Shown here: piece by piece, positions 23,306 through 32,740 of the stretch
How the letters are laid out: each line of letters begins with the position of its first letter
Position numbering within the stretch: the first letter of the stretch is position 1
Assembly (NCBI GenBank): GCA_031081675.1
Contig: JAVHLZ010000009.1
Location: 25,768 to 89,767, forward strand
DNA length: 64,000 nt
Direction of reading: 5' to 3'
DNA from: Armatimonadota bacterium
Lineage (GTDB): Bacteria; Sysuimicrobiota; Sysuimicrobiia; Sysuimicrobiales; Kaftiobacteriaceae
Program-made: the position numbers and the translations under genes
The notes under the pieces: model-generated
What the model was told of the DNA's origin: nothing
The model's database searches: none
The model's input: only the letters and a program-made list of their open reading frames with translations

Positions 23306-26300
23306 GTGAGTTCGCTCATCCCTCCCGGCACCGTTCTCCGGGACGGCCCACCCGCGCGGTGGGTCGTCCTCCCGCCTGCCCCGCAGGCGGATGACCTGGC
23401 GCGGGCGCTGGGCCTCCACCCGGTGGCCGCGCGCATCCTCTGCGCCCGCGGCCAGGCGGCTCCCGCCCAGGCCCGGCGGTTCCTGGACTGCCCCCTGGAC
23501 GACCTGGAGGATCCCGAGCGCATCGTGGACATTCCCCGCGCGGCCGACCGCCTGGCGGCGGCGGTGCGACGCGGGGAGCCGATCGCCGTCTACGGCGACT
23601 ACGACGCCGACGGGGTCTGCGGGACGGCCATCCTCCTGCGGGGCCTGGCGCAGGTGGGCGCGGCGGTGCGCTTTCTCATCCCCCACCGGCTGCGGGACGG
23701 CTACGGAGTGCGCGACGCGCTCCTTCTTGCCCTGGCAGACGACGGCCACCGCCTGGTGGTGACCGTAGACTGCGGCGTCACCGCCGTGGACGAGGTGGCC
23801 CGGGCCGTCTCCCGGGGGCAGGAGGTCATCGTCGTGGACCACCACCAGCCCGGACACCGCCTCCCGGCGGCTGCGGCGGTGGTGGACCCCTGGAGGGCCG
23901 ACGCGCCGGGTTCCTTCCGGGAGTACGCGGCCGCGGGGTTGGCCTTCCAGCTCCTGCGGGCAGTCCGCCGCCGGCTGGGGGTGCCGGACCTGCCGGCCGA
24001 CGTGCTGGACCTGGCCGCGGTGGGCACGATCGCCGACGTGGTGCCCCTCCGCGGACCCAACCGCATCCTGGCCCGGTGGGGGTTGCACAGACTGTCCACC
24101 GGACCGTGCGCCGGCCTGGCCGCCCTGGCGGCCGCGGCCGGACTGACGGGGGAGATCACCGCGCGCCACGTGGGATTCATCCTGGCCCCGCGGCTGAACG
24201 CGGCAGGGCGTCTGGCCGACGCCGCAGCCGCGGTGCGGCTGCTGACCACCGAGGATCCGGCGGAGGCCGGCGCGCTGGCCGGCCAGCTGGACGCCCTCAA
24301 CCAGCAGCGCCGGGCCCTGTGCGACCAGATCCTGGACCAGGCCCTCCAGCAGGTGGCCGCCGGAGGCCTGGAGCGGGCGCCGGCCGTGGTGGTGGCCGGA
24401 GAGGGGTGGCATCCCGGCGTCCTCGGCATCGTCGCGGGCCAGCTCTGTGAGCGTTACTACCGGCCGGCGGTGGTCCTGACCATCCAGGAAGGCCGGGCCC
24501 GGGGGTCGGCCCGCAGCATTCCGGCGCTCCACCTGGTCCAGGCGCTGGCCGACTGCGCCGACGTGCTGGAACGATACGGGGGACACGCCCAGGCCGCCGG
24601 GGTGGAGGTGCGGGCCGACCGGATCGAGGAGTTCGCCCGGCGCTTCACCGGAGCGGTGGCGGCCCGCCTCCGGCCCGACGACCTGGTCCCCACTCTGACC
24701 ATCGACGCCGAGATCCGTCTGTCCGACCTCACCCTCGAGCTGGCCGAACAGCTGCGGCGGATGGAGCCGTTCGGCGCGGGCAACCCGGAACCCATCCTGG
24801 CCTGCCGGGGGTTGGTGGCCCTCGCCACCCGGGCGGTCGGCGACGGCCAGCACCTGCGCCTGGGCGTCACCGACGGCCTGTCCTACGCCGAGGCGGTGGG
24901 GTTCCACATGGGCGACGCCTCCGAGGTGCTGGCGTTCACCCGCGCCACGGTGGACCTGGCGGGCGCCCTCGCCGTGGACCCCTGGACCGATCCGCCGCGG
25001 CCGCACCTGGTGGTGCGGGACCTGGTGGCCCCCGGCCTGGATCTGGACGAGGTGCTCAGCGACGGGCGGCTGCTCCTGGAGAGGCTGTTCGCCCGCGCCG
25101 CCGACTACCTCGCCGACGACGCCCGGGCCGTGGAGCAGGCGGAGGCATTCTTCACCAAGGTGGTGGGGGTCACGTTCGAGGGCCGCCAGCAGGTGGTGGC
25201 AGGTCTGCGGCCCGGGGACGCGCTGCGCCTGCGCCGGGAGCCGCGCAACCCCCACGACCCCCATGCCGTGCAGGTGCTGACCGCGTCCGGAGTCCCCGTC
25301 GGCTACCTCAGCGCCCGCCTGGCCGGCCGGATCGCGCCGTCGCTGGACGCCGGCGTCCGCTACGCCGTCACCGTCGCCCAGGTCACCGGCGGCGGGGACC
25401 GCCCTCACGGCCTGAACATCTCCGTGCACAGGCAGGACGACGCCGGGGACCTCGGGCCCCGGCGGGTCGCCTGTGCGGGAGACCCCCCGCACGCGCTGGT
25501 GGACCGCCTCCGCCCGCACCTTTTGGGGGACCGGCCGCTGCGGGACGTCCAGCGACGCGTTGTGGACCTGCTGCTGTCGGGGCGCCCGGTGGCGGGAGTC
25601 GTGGGGCCGGCCGCCGAGCGGCGGGCGGTGATGGGGGTCGCCGGGGCGTGCTGGGCGGCGGCCGGATGCGGCCTGGCGGTGCTGGCGGTACCGCTCGCCA
25701 GCCAGGTGGACCGGTGGTACGAGCGCCTGGCGCCCCGCCTGCGGAGGCTGGGCATCTCCTGCGCGCGCGCCCACGGAGCCCTGGGGTGGCGGGCGCGGCA
25801 GCGGCTGGCCGGCGTGGCCCGCGAGGGACCGGCCGTCGTCCTGTGCAGCCTGGAGTATCTGCGCGCCACCCTCGCGGGCGAGGCGGAGGTGGAGCTGCGC
25901 CCGTCTTTGCTTGTGGTGGATTGCGAACCTACAATAGACGGTACTACGCTGGATCTGGACGCGGCGGGCGGGCCCGCAGCGGTCCTGGGAGGCCGGGCGG
26001 ACGCGGTCCGCCGGTGGATGCGGGCGGCCGAGGTCGTCCGGGACGAGGCCGTGCGGCCGCAGCTGGGGCTGGTGGACCGCCGCGGGATCGCCGCCGCAGA
26101 GCGGGAGGAGATGATCGCCCGGATCGCCGGGCGAGGGGAGAAGACTGTGGTGTACGTGGGCACGCGGCCGCAGGCGGTGGAGCTGGCGCGGCGCCTGCGG
26201 GAGGCCGCCGGCGGGCAGGTGGCTTACTATCACGATGGCCTGCCGCTGCGGGTGCGGGAGGTGATCGAGCAGCTGCTCGCCGACGGCAAGATCCGGACCC

Positions 26301-26863
26301 TGGTGGCCGCCGACCTGCCGGGCGCCGTCCCTGTGGACCTCCGCCAGATGGTGGTGGCGGGAATCCCGGCGCACCGGGCAGACCTGGTGGACCTGATCGC
26401 CGCCGCCGGGAGGGACGGGCGGCAGGCCGCGGTGACGCTGGCCTGCCGGCGGGAGGACGTCGGCGACCTGCGGGCCGCTGTCTCCGCCCGGCACCCGGCC
26501 CGGGACGTCCTGGCTGCCCTGTACCGGGCGGTGCGGGCGCGTGCGGAGCGCGCGGGCGAGATGAGCTGGCCCGACGAGGGGCTGGCCGCCGACCTCCGCC
26601 AGGCGGGCATCGGCTCCCGGACGGCCTCCGTCGGCCTGGAGATCCTGGCCGAAGCCGGGGTCCTGACCCGCGAGTACGACGGGGAGCGGTGGCGGATCTC
26701 GCTGGTCCCGGGGGGGCGGCGCGAGCTGGCCACATCGCTGCGCTACGCCGAAGGGCGCCGCGAGGAGGCGGCGGCCGCCGACGTGGCCCGGTGGGCGTTC
26801 GGGCCGCTGGTGGACATTCTGACGGAGGCGGCCGGGCCGGCGGACGGAGGCATCCCGCGGTGA
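23306..26863 (+). CDS. recJ: RecJ exonuclease fused to HIRAN and a degenerate RecQ-like helicase
   Basis: A 1185-residue fusion, about twice the usual RecJ length. Residues 1-575 are a complete DHH/DHHA1 5'-3' single-strand exonuclease: YGDYDADG (about 96), VTVDCG (152), VVDHHQPG (176), AVGTIADVVPL, and RYGGHAQAAG (423). Residues 616-705 look like a HIRAN domain (KVVGVTFEGRQ ... REPRNPHDPHAVQV ... VGYLSARLAGRIA). From about 745 the layout follows RecQ: RDVQRRVVDLLLSGRPV (motif 0), then VVGPAAERR where GxGKS should be, LLVVDCEP for DEAH, and intact late motifs such as AYYHDGLPLRVREV and AAAGRDGR. Motor activity is probably lost. It lies in Bacillus-like secDF-recJ-rel order. Confidence 0.93.
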   Translation: MSSLIPPGTVLRDGPPARWVVLPPAPQADDLARALGLHPVAARILCARGQAAPAQARRFLDCPLDDLEDPERIVDIPRAADRLAAAVRRGEPIAVYGDYDADGVCGTAILLRGLAQVGAAVRFLIPHRLRDGYGVRDALLLALADDGHRLVVTVDCGVTAVDEVARAVSRGQEVIVVDHHQPGHRLPAAAAVVDPWRADAPGSFREYAAAGLAFQLLRAVRRRLGVPDLPADVLDLAAVGTIADVVPLRGPNRILARWGLHRLSTGPCAGLAALAAAAGLTGEITARHVGFILAPRLNAAGRLADAAAAVRLLTTEDPAEAGALAGQLDALNQQRRALCDQILDQALQQVAAGGLERAPAVVVAGEGWHPGVLGIVAGQLCERYYRPAVVLTIQEGRARGSARSIPALHLVQALADCADVLERYGGHAQAAGVEVRADRIEEFARRFTGAVAARLRPDDLVPTLTIDAEIRLSDLTLELAEQLRRMEPFGAGNPEPILACRGLVALATRAVGDGQHLRLGVTDGLSYAEAVGFHMGDASEVLAFTRATVDLAGALAVDPWTDPPRPHLVVRDLVAPGLDLDEVLSDGRLLLERLFARAADYLADDARAVEQAEAFFTKVVGVTFEGRQQVVAGLRPGDALRLRREPRNPHDPHAVQVLTASGVPVGYLSARLAGRIAPSLDAGVRYAVTVAQVTGGGDRPHGLNISVHRQDDAGDLGPRRVACAGDPPHALVDRLRPHLLGDRPLRDVQRRVVDLLLSGRPVAGVVGPAAERRAVMGVAGACWAAAGCGLAVLAVPLASQVDRWYERLAPRLRRLGISCARAHGALGWRARQRLAGVAREGPAVVLCSLEYLRATLAGEAEVELRPSLLVVDCEPTIDGTTLDLDAAGGPAAVLGGRADAVRRWMRAAEVVRDEAVRPQLGLVDRRGIAAAEREEMIARIAGRGEKTVVYVGTRPQAVELARRLREAAGGQVAYYHDGLPLRVREVIEQLLADGKIRTLVAADLPGAVPVDLRQMVVAGIPAHRADLVDLIAAAGRDGRQAAVTLACRREDVGDLRAAVSARHPARDVLAALYRAVRARAERAGEMSWPDEGLAADLRQAGIGSRTASVGLEILAEAGVLTREYDGERWRISLVPGGRRELATSLRYAEGRREEAAAADVARWAFGPLVDILTEAAGPADGGIPR

Positions 26864-29064
26864 AGTGGCTGCAGGCCCGACAGTCGGGCGTGTTTGCGGA
26901 CCTGCCGGCGGACGTCCAGCAGCTGCTGGCCCGCCTGCGGGAGCAGTTCCCGCGGGCCGACCTGGACGTGGTACGGGCAGCCTACCTGTTCGCCGAGCAG
27001 GCGCACCGGGCGCAGACCCGGGCATCGGGGGACCCCTACATCACCCACGCGGTGGCGGTGGCCTCCGTCCTGGTGGAGCTGCGCCTGGACCCGGTGACCG
27101 TGGCCGCGGGGCTGCTCCACGACGTGGCCGAGGACACGGGCGTGACCCTCCAGCAGGTGGAGGAGCACTTCGGTCCCGAGATCGCCGCGCTGGTGGACGG
27201 GGTCACCAAGCTGGGCCGCATCGAGTGGATGAGCCGGGAGCAGCGGCAGGCCGAAAGCCTGCGCAAGATGTTCCTGGCCATGGCCAGCGACATCCGCATC
27301 GTCCTCATCAAGCTGGCCGACCGCCTGCACAACATGCGCACTCTCCAGTACCTGCCCGAGTGGAAGCAGCGGCGCACCGCCCAGGAGACCCTGGACATCT
27401 ACGCCCCCCTGGCCGAACGCCTGGGAATCGGCCGCATCCAGCGGGAGCTGGAGGACCTGGCGTTCGCGGTCCTGCAGCCCGACGCCTACCAGGAGATCCG
27501 CCGCCAGCTGGCCGAGGCCGAAAGCAGCCGTGCCCAGTTCCTGGAGCAGGTGGCCGACACCCTGCACCGGGAGCTGAACCGGGCCGGCGTCCGGGTGGCC
27601 CGGGACCGCATCACCGCCCGGCCCAAGCACGTGTACAGCATCTGGAAGAAGATGCAGCGGCCCAAGTACGCCGGCCAGCCGGTGGCCCGCATCTACGACC
27701 GGCTCGGGGTGCGGGTGATCCTGGACGACGTCAAGGACTGCTACGCGGCCCTGGGGGTGGTGCACTCGCTGTGGAAGCCCATCCCCGGGGAGTTCGACGA
27801 CTACATCGCCAACCCCAAGACCAGCGGCTACCAGTCCCTGCACACCACCGTGCTCTACCAGGGCGAGCCCCTGGAGATCCAGATCCGGACCCTCCAGATG
27901 CACCGGGAGGCGGAACACGGCATCGCCGCCCACTGGAAGTACAAGGAAGGGCGGCCGGCCGAAAAGGAGTTCGAGCAGAAGCTGGCCTGGCTGCGCCAGC
28001 TGCTGGAGTGGCACGCGGAGCTGCAGGACGCCCGGGCGTTCGTGCGATCGGTGAAGATGGACCTCTTCCAGAACGAGGTGTTCGTCTTCACCCCCAAGGG
28101 CGACGTGATCGACCTGCCGGCGGGGGCCACCCCCGTGGACTTCGCCTACCGGATCCACACCGACGTGGGCCACCGGTGCGTGGGGGCGCGCGTCAACGGC
28201 CGGCTGGTCCCCCTGTCCCACCGGCTGCGCACCGGCGACATCGTCGAGATCCTCACCAGCAAGACCGAGGGCCGCCCCAGCCGCGACTGGCTGACATTCG
28301 TGGTCACCACCAACGCCCGCGCCAAGATCCGCCAGTGGTTCAAGAAGGAGGCCCGGGAGGAGAACATCCAGCGCGGGCGGGAGATGCTGGAGAAGGAGCT
28401 GCGCCGGCTGGGGCTGCTGGCCCAGCTGCGCCCCGAGCGCCTGCGGGAGGTCGCCCCGCGCCTGGGGCTGGCCGGCGACGAGGACCTGCTGGCGGCGCTG
28501 GGCAACGGCGACGTCTCCCTGCTGCAGGTGGTGCAGGCCCTGCGGCCGCCGGATGCTGCCCGGCCGGCCGAGGCGGGCGGCGAGCCGGCCCCCCTGCCGC
28601 CGCGGCCGGCGGCGCCGGGAGGGGTGCGCGTGCGCGGGGCGGACAACGTCCTCACCCGTCTGTCCCGCTGCTGCACCCCGCTGCCCGGCGACCGCATCAT
28701 CGGCTATGTGACCCGGGGGCGGGGGGTGGCCATTCACCGCCAGGATTGCCCCAACGTCAAGGCGCTGGGCGCGCACCCGGAGCGCTTCCTGGAGGTGGAG
28801 TGGGAGTCCATCCCCGAGGGCAGCTACCCGGTGGAGATCGAGGTGGCGGCGTTTGACCGGGTGGGCCTGCTCAAGGACATCCTGGCCGCCATCGCCGACA
28901 CCAAGACCAACGTGGTCTCGGTGAACGCCCGGGTGCGGCGGGACAAGATCGGCGTGATCAACGTGGTCCTGGACATCCGCAGCCTCGCCCAGCTGCACAC
29001 GGTGATGGAGAAGGTGGGCCGGGTTCCCGAGGTGTACTCGGTGGAGCGGGTGCTGCACGGCTAG
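26860..29064 (+). CDS. rel: (p)ppGpp synthetase/hydrolase Rel (RelA/SpoT homologue)
   Basis: A 734-residue long RSH enzyme of the stringent response. The N-terminal HD hydrolase domain has THAVAVASVLVELRLDPVTVAAGLLHDVAEDT; the synthetase domain has RPKHVYSIWKKM, YDRLGVRVILDD and SGYQSLHTTV; then a TGS domain (VFVFTPKGDVIDLPAGATPVDFAYRIH), a Cys-containing region (SRCCTPLPGDRIIGYVTRG) and a C-terminal ACT domain. An intact HD motif and synthetase site suggest a bifunctional enzyme. The GTG start overlaps the recJ stop by 4 nt. The apt gene often found between recJ and rel is missing. Confidence 0.96.
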   Translation: MKWLQARQSGVFADLPADVQQLLARLREQFPRADLDVVRAAYLFAEQAHRAQTRASGDPYITHAVAVASVLVELRLDPVTVAAGLLHDVAEDTGVTLQQVEEHFGPEIAALVDGVTKLGRIEWMSREQRQAESLRKMFLAMASDIRIVLIKLADRLHNMRTLQYLPEWKQRRTAQETLDIYAPLAERLGIGRIQRELEDLAFAVLQPDAYQEIRRQLAEAESSRAQFLEQVADTLHRELNRAGVRVARDRITARPKHVYSIWKKMQRPKYAGQPVARIYDRLGVRVILDDVKDCYAALGVVHSLWKPIPGEFDDYIANPKTSGYQSLHTTVLYQGEPLEIQIRTLQMHREAEHGIAAHWKYKEGRPAEKEFEQKLAWLRQLLEWHAELQDARAFVRSVKMDLFQNEVFVFTPKGDVIDLPAGATPVDFAYRIHTDVGHRCVGARVNGRLVPLSHRLRTGDIVEILTSKTEGRPSRDWLTFVVTTNARAKIRQWFKKEAREENIQRGREMLEKELRRLGLLAQLRPERLREVAPRLGLAGDEDLLAALGNGDVSLLQVVQALRPPDAARPAEAGGEPAPLPPRPAAPGGVRVRGADNVLTRLSRCCTPLPGDRIIGYVTRGRGVAIHRQDCPNVKALGAHPERFLEVEWESIPEGSYPVEIEVAAFDRVGLLKDILAAIADTKTNVVSVNARVRRDKIGVINVVLDIRSLAQLHTVMEKVGRVPEVYSVERVLHG

Positions 29065-29105
29065 GCGGCCCCCCGGCCCCGCCGGGCCGGCGGCCAGCAG
29101 ATCCC

Positions 29106-29528
29106 ATGGCGTCCCGAACCGATCTGACCCGCCTGCTGGAGGTGCACCGGCGCGCCGTCAACGCCCGGGACCTGGAGGCGCTGATGGCGCTGTACGCCGA
29201 GGACGCCGTCCTGGAGTTTCCCGCCAGCCCCCGGGTGGAGGGCAAGGCCCAGATCCGCCGGGCGTACCAGTCGTTCTTCGACAACTGGGAGGAGACCAGC
29301 GCCTACCGGGTGGTGGTCATCCAGGGCAACACGGCGGCGGTGGAGGGGACCGTCACCGGGCGCCACAAGACCCTGCACCTGCGGATCCCCGGCCGGATTC
29401 CCACGGCGGCCCGCACCTACCGGCACGACTTCGCCATGTTCATCGACGTGCAGGACGGCAAGATCATCCGCCAGCGGGTCTACTTCGACGCCCGGGAGCT
29501 GGTGCGCCAGCTGCTGGGCCAGGACTGA
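29106..29528 (+). CDS. SnoaL-like / NTF2-fold protein
   Basis: A 140-residue alpha+beta-barrel protein of the ketosteroid-isomerase-like superfamily: LLEVHRRAVNARDLEALMALYAEDAVLEFP, then VEGKAQIRRAYQSFFDNWEE, ending with AMFIDVQDGKIIRQRVYFD. These proteins are small hydrolases, isomerases or ligand binders, and the substrate cannot be deduced here. It lies 41 nt after rel and 92 nt before an aminotransferase. Confidence 0.82.
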   Translation: MASRTDLTRLLEVHRRAVNARDLEALMALYAEDAVLEFPASPRVEGKAQIRRAYQSFFDNWEETSAYRVVVIQGNTAAVEGTVTGRHKTLHLRIPGRIPTAARTYRHDFAMFIDVQDGKIIRQRVYFDARELVRQLLGQD

Positions 29529-29620
29529 TCCCGGCAGGGCCGGCCCCGGCGACGTCTAACAGTAGGAGAGTACCAGCCGGTCCGTGCCGCTGCGGCACGC
29601 CGGATCCAGGAGGGTCGCCG

Positions 29621-30811
29621 GTGTCCCAGCGCATCGCCGCCGCCCGGGTGGGCGTGTTCACCGAATCGGTCATCCGGGAGATGACGCGCCTGTGTCTGGA
29701 GTACGGGGGCGTCAACCTGGCCCAGGGGTTTCCCGACTTCGACCCGCCCGCCGCCCTGCTGGACGCCGCCGCGCGCGCGCTGCGGGAGGGGTACAACCAG
29801 TACGCCATCACCTGGGGCTCGCCGCGGCTGCGGCAGGCCATCGCCGCGAAGGTGGCCTGGTACAACGGGCTGGAGGTGGACCCCGAGCAGCACATCACCG
29901 TGACCTGCGGCGCCACCGAGGCCATGATGGCCACCCTCCTGGCGCTGGTGGATCCCGGGGACGAGGTGGTCATCTTCGAGCCGTTCTACGAGAACTACGG
30001 CCCCGACGCGATCCTGGCGGGCGCCACGCCGCGCTATGTGCGGCTGCACCTGGACGACCCCCAGGTGGCGTTCGACCCCGGGGAGCTGACCCGGGCGTTC
30101 TCCCGCCGCACCCGGGCCATCATCGTCAACACCCCCCACAACCCCACCGGCAAGGTCTTCACCCGCGCCGAGCTGGAGCTGATCGCCGATCTGTGCCGCC
30201 ACTACGGCGCCGTGGCCGTCACCGACGAGGTGTACGAGCACCTGCTCTATGACGGCGCCACCCACGTCAGCCTGGCAGCGCTGCCGGGGATGGCCGAGCG
30301 CACGGTGACCATCAACAGCGTGAGCAAGACCTACAGCGTCACCGGGTGGCGGGTGGGGTGGGCGATCTGCCGTCACCCCGCCCTCACCACGGGGATTCGC
30401 AAGGCCCACGACTTCCTCACGGTGGGCGCCGCGGCCCCCCTGCAGGAGGCGGCGGTCACGGCCCTGGCCTTTCCCCCCACCTACTACACCGACCTGGCGG
30501 CGCTGTACCGCCGCAAGAGGGACCGCCTGCTGCAGATCCTGGAGCGGTACGGCTTCCGCTGCCTGCCTCCCCGCGGCGCCTACTACATCATGGCGGCCAT
30601 CGACCGGTTCACCCCCGACGACGTGGCCTTCGCCCACACCCTGGTCAAGGAGATCGGGGTGGCCGCCGTGCCCGGCAGCAGTTTCTTCCACGAGCCCTCC
30701 CTGGGGCGCGGCTACGTCCGCTTCGCGTTTCCCAAGCGGGACGAGACCCTGGACGAGGTCGACCGCCGCCTGGCCCGACTGCCGGCCGCCGCCGGCAGCC
30801 TGTTCCGCTGA
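29621..30811 (+). CDS. PLP-dependent class I/II aminotransferase
   Basis: A 396-residue fold-type I aminotransferase. Visible are LAQGFPDFDPP (substrate-binding loop), CGATEAMMATLLALVDPGDEV, the NTPHNPTGK motif (about residue 170), TDEVYEHLLYDG with the PLP-ring Asp, the Schiff-base Lys236 in NSVSKTYSVTGWRVGW, and the carboxylate-binding Arg in GYVRFAFPK near the C-terminus. It resembles KAT/methionine- or aspartate-type aminotransferases, but specificity is open. GTG start with AGGAGGGTCGCC upstream. Confidence 0.92.
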   Translation: MSQRIAAARVGVFTESVIREMTRLCLEYGGVNLAQGFPDFDPPAALLDAAARALREGYNQYAITWGSPRLRQAIAAKVAWYNGLEVDPEQHITVTCGATEAMMATLLALVDPGDEVVIFEPFYENYGPDAILAGATPRYVRLHLDDPQVAFDPGELTRAFSRRTRAIIVNTPHNPTGKVFTRAELELIADLCRHYGAVAVTDEVYEHLLYDGATHVSLAALPGMAERTVTINSVSKTYSVTGWRVGWAICRHPALTTGIRKAHDFLTVGAAAPLQEAAVTALAFPPTYYTDLAALYRRKRDRLLQILERYGFRCLPPRGAYYIMAAIDRFTPDDVAFAHTLVKEIGVAAVPGSSFFHEPSLGRGYVRFAFPKRDETLDEVDRRLARLPAAAGSLFR

Positions 30812-30839
30812 CCCGTCCACCCCACCGAGGCCCGGCGCC

Positions 30840-32012
30840 GTGGACCCGCAGGCCCCCTCCCCGCCCCCGACGTGGGACGCCTACCGGGCCGAGTTCCCGA
30901 TCCTGCGGCGGACCACGTACCTCAACACGTGTTCCCTGGGGGCCCTCTCCCTCCGGGTGGCCGACGCCGTGCAGAGGTTCCTGCGGGAGTGGCACGAGCG
31001 GGGCGCAGCGTCGTGGTACGCCCGCTGGCTGCCGGAAAGCGATCGCCTGCGGACGGTGGTGGCGGGGCTGGTGGGGGCCGATCCGGACGAGGTGGCCCTG
31101 TTCCCCTCGGTGAGCGCCGCCCTGGCGGCCGTGGCCAGCGCGTTCGATTACCGCGACCGGCCGGGGGTGGTGGCCTCGGACCTGGACTTCCCGACCACCG
31201 TGTACCAGTGGCTGGTCCGGGAATCGGAGGGGGTGCAGGTGGACGTGGTCCGCAGTCCGGACCGCCTCACGGTGCCCGTGGACGCCTACCGCCGGGCGGT
31301 GGACCGGCGCACGCAGCTGCTGGTGGCCTCCCACGTGTACTTCACCAGCGGCGCCATCCAGGATATCGCGGCGCTGGCGGAGGTGGCCCACCGGCAGGGC
31401 GCGCTGTGCCTGGTGGACGCCTACCAGGCCGTCGGCCAGCTGCCCATCGACGTGCGCGCCGCGGGCGTGGACTTCCTGGTCACCGGCGGCCTCAAGTGGC
31501 TGCTGGGCGGGCCGGGCATCGCCTTCCTGTACGCCCGGCGTGAGGTCGCCGAGCGGCTGGCTCCGCGCAGCGTGGGGTGGTTCGCCCACCGGGACCCCTT
31601 CGCCTTTGACGTCCGGACGTTCACCTATGCGGCGGGCGCCCGCCGCTTTGAGGGGGGCACGCCGTCCGTGGCGGCCGTGTACGCCGCCCGCGCCGGCGCG
31701 CAGATGGTGGCGGAGGTGGGCGTGGAGCGCATCCGGCGGCGCCAGGTGGAGCTGGTGGGCCTCCTGGTGGAGGAGGCCCGCCGGGCGGGCCTGCGCCCGC
31801 GGGTGCCGGGTGAGGTCGAGAACCTGGCCGGCATCGTCACCGTGCCCCGCGAGAATCCCTCCGCCGTGGTCGCAGCCCTCGCCCGCCAGGGCATCGTGGT
31901 GGATGCCCGCCCGGGGATCGTCCGCCTGTCGCCGTACTTCTACAACACGCCCGACGAGTGCGCGCAGGTGGTGCGGGCCCTCTCCGACCTGGACCGCGCC
32001 GGCATCCGATGA
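30840..32012 (+). CDS. Class V PLP-dependent aminotransferase (kynureninase/SufS-like fold)
   Basis: A 390-residue class V enzyme. TTYLNTCSLGALS forms the cofactor-end loop, VDAYQAVGQLPIDV carries the PLP-ring Asp, and Lys219 in TGGLKWLLGGPG is the Schiff-base lysine. RRFEGGTPSVAAVYAA is also typical. The mobile catalytic Cys loop of cysteine desulphurases is not evident, so a kynureninase- or isopenicillin-epimerase-like reaction is possible. GTG start; its stop overlaps the next gene (ATGA). Confidence 0.88.
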   Translation: MDPQAPSPPPTWDAYRAEFPILRRTTYLNTCSLGALSLRVADAVQRFLREWHERGAASWYARWLPESDRLRTVVAGLVGADPDEVALFPSVSAALAAVASAFDYRDRPGVVASDLDFPTTVYQWLVRESEGVQVDVVRSPDRLTVPVDAYRRAVDRRTQLLVASHVYFTSGAIQDIAALAEVAHRQGALCLVDAYQAVGQLPIDVRAAGVDFLVTGGLKWLLGGPGIAFLYARREVAERLAPRSVGWFAHRDPFAFDVRTFTYAAGARRFEGGTPSVAAVYAARAGAQMVAEVGVERIRRRQVELVGLLVEEARRAGLRPRVPGEVENLAGIVTVPRENPSAVVAALARQGIVVDARPGIVRLSPYFYNTPDECAQVVRALSDLDRAGIR

Positions 32013-32686
32013 GCCGGATGTCAGGGGTCCCCGATCGCGCCCCGCCCGCCGGAGCCACCGTGCACCTGGTCCGCCACGGGATGCACGACTGGCTGCTGCC
32101 GGGCCGCAACCGCCTGGCCGGCCGGCTGCCGGGCGTGCACCTCAACCGGCAGGGCAGGGAGGAGGCGGAGCGCCTGGCCGCCCGGCTCAGGGGGGAGCCG
32201 CTGGCGTGGGTGGCCAGCAGCCCCCTGGAACGCACCCTGGAGACGGCCGAGATCATCGCCCGTCCCCACGGCCTGGCCGTGGTCCCGGACCCGCGGCTGC
32301 TGGAGTGGGCGTTCGGCCCCTGGGAGGGGATGGAGATCGACGCCATCCGCCGGGCCGACCCGCGCCGGTGGGAGCTGTGGCGGCAGGCGCCCGACCTGTT
32401 CTCCCTGGCCGGCGCCGAGACGCTTCAGGAGGTGGCCGAGCGGATGGAAGCCGCCTACCGGGAGTGGGCCGGCCGGGGCGGGGTGGGGGTGATGGTGTCC
32501 CACCAGGACCCCCTGGCCGCCCTGCTGTGCCGGCTGGTCGGCGCCCCCCTGCGGGCGATGCGGGCGCTGGAGGTGCCCACGGGAGCGCTGGCCACATGCC
32601 GGGAGACGCCCTGGGGCACCGTGCTGGTGCGCCTCAACCCCGGATTCCCGACGAGCGTGGAAACGTGGAAGGTCGAGGGCAAATGA
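32009..32686 (+). CDS. Histidine phosphatase superfamily protein (PGAM-like)
   Basis: A 225-residue branch-1 histidine phosphatase. The catalytic LVRHGMHD motif is near residue 18 after a short extension; SSPLERTLETAEIIA and LLEWAFGPWEGMEI carry the other phosphate-binding residues, and the second catalytic His is in VMVSHQDPLAALL. Candidate roles include alpha-ribazole or phosphosugar dephosphorylation. The C-terminal codons (SVETWKVEGK) are encoded by a copy of the GGAACGTTGAAG-type repeat. Confidence 0.88.
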   Translation: MSRMSGVPDRAPPAGATVHLVRHGMHDWLLPGRNRLAGRLPGVHLNRQGREEAERLAARLRGEPLAWVASSPLERTLETAEIIARPHGLAVVPDPRLLEWAFGPWEGMEIDAIRRADPRRWELWRQAPDLFSLAGAETLQEVAERMEAAYREWAGRGGVGVMVSHQDPLAALLCRLVGAPLRAMRALEVPTGALATCRETPWGTVLVRLNPGFPTSVETWKVEGK

Positions 32687-32705
32687 CCACCACCAGCAGT
32701 CGTGA

Positions 32706-32740
32706 CCCTTTTCCCTCTTCCTCTTCCCTTTTCCCTCTTA
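32706..32740. repeat. Pyrimidine-rich tract between convergent genes
   Basis: A run of CCCTTTTCCCTCTTCC-type words, the reverse complement of the GGGAAAAGGGAAGAGG tract after aspS (36217-36263). It ends in the TAA of the nucleotidyltransferase gene on the other strand. Possibly a terminator region or a dispersed repeat. Confidence 0.5.

Noticed and set aside
21944..27025. A 1693-codon open frame on the reverse strand opposite secF, lapA and recJ
   Set aside because: Composition-driven: in very GC-rich DNA the frame complementary to a real gene stays open. Its translation is Gly/Pro/Arg/His-rich with no domain, and the forward strand has clear genes throughout.
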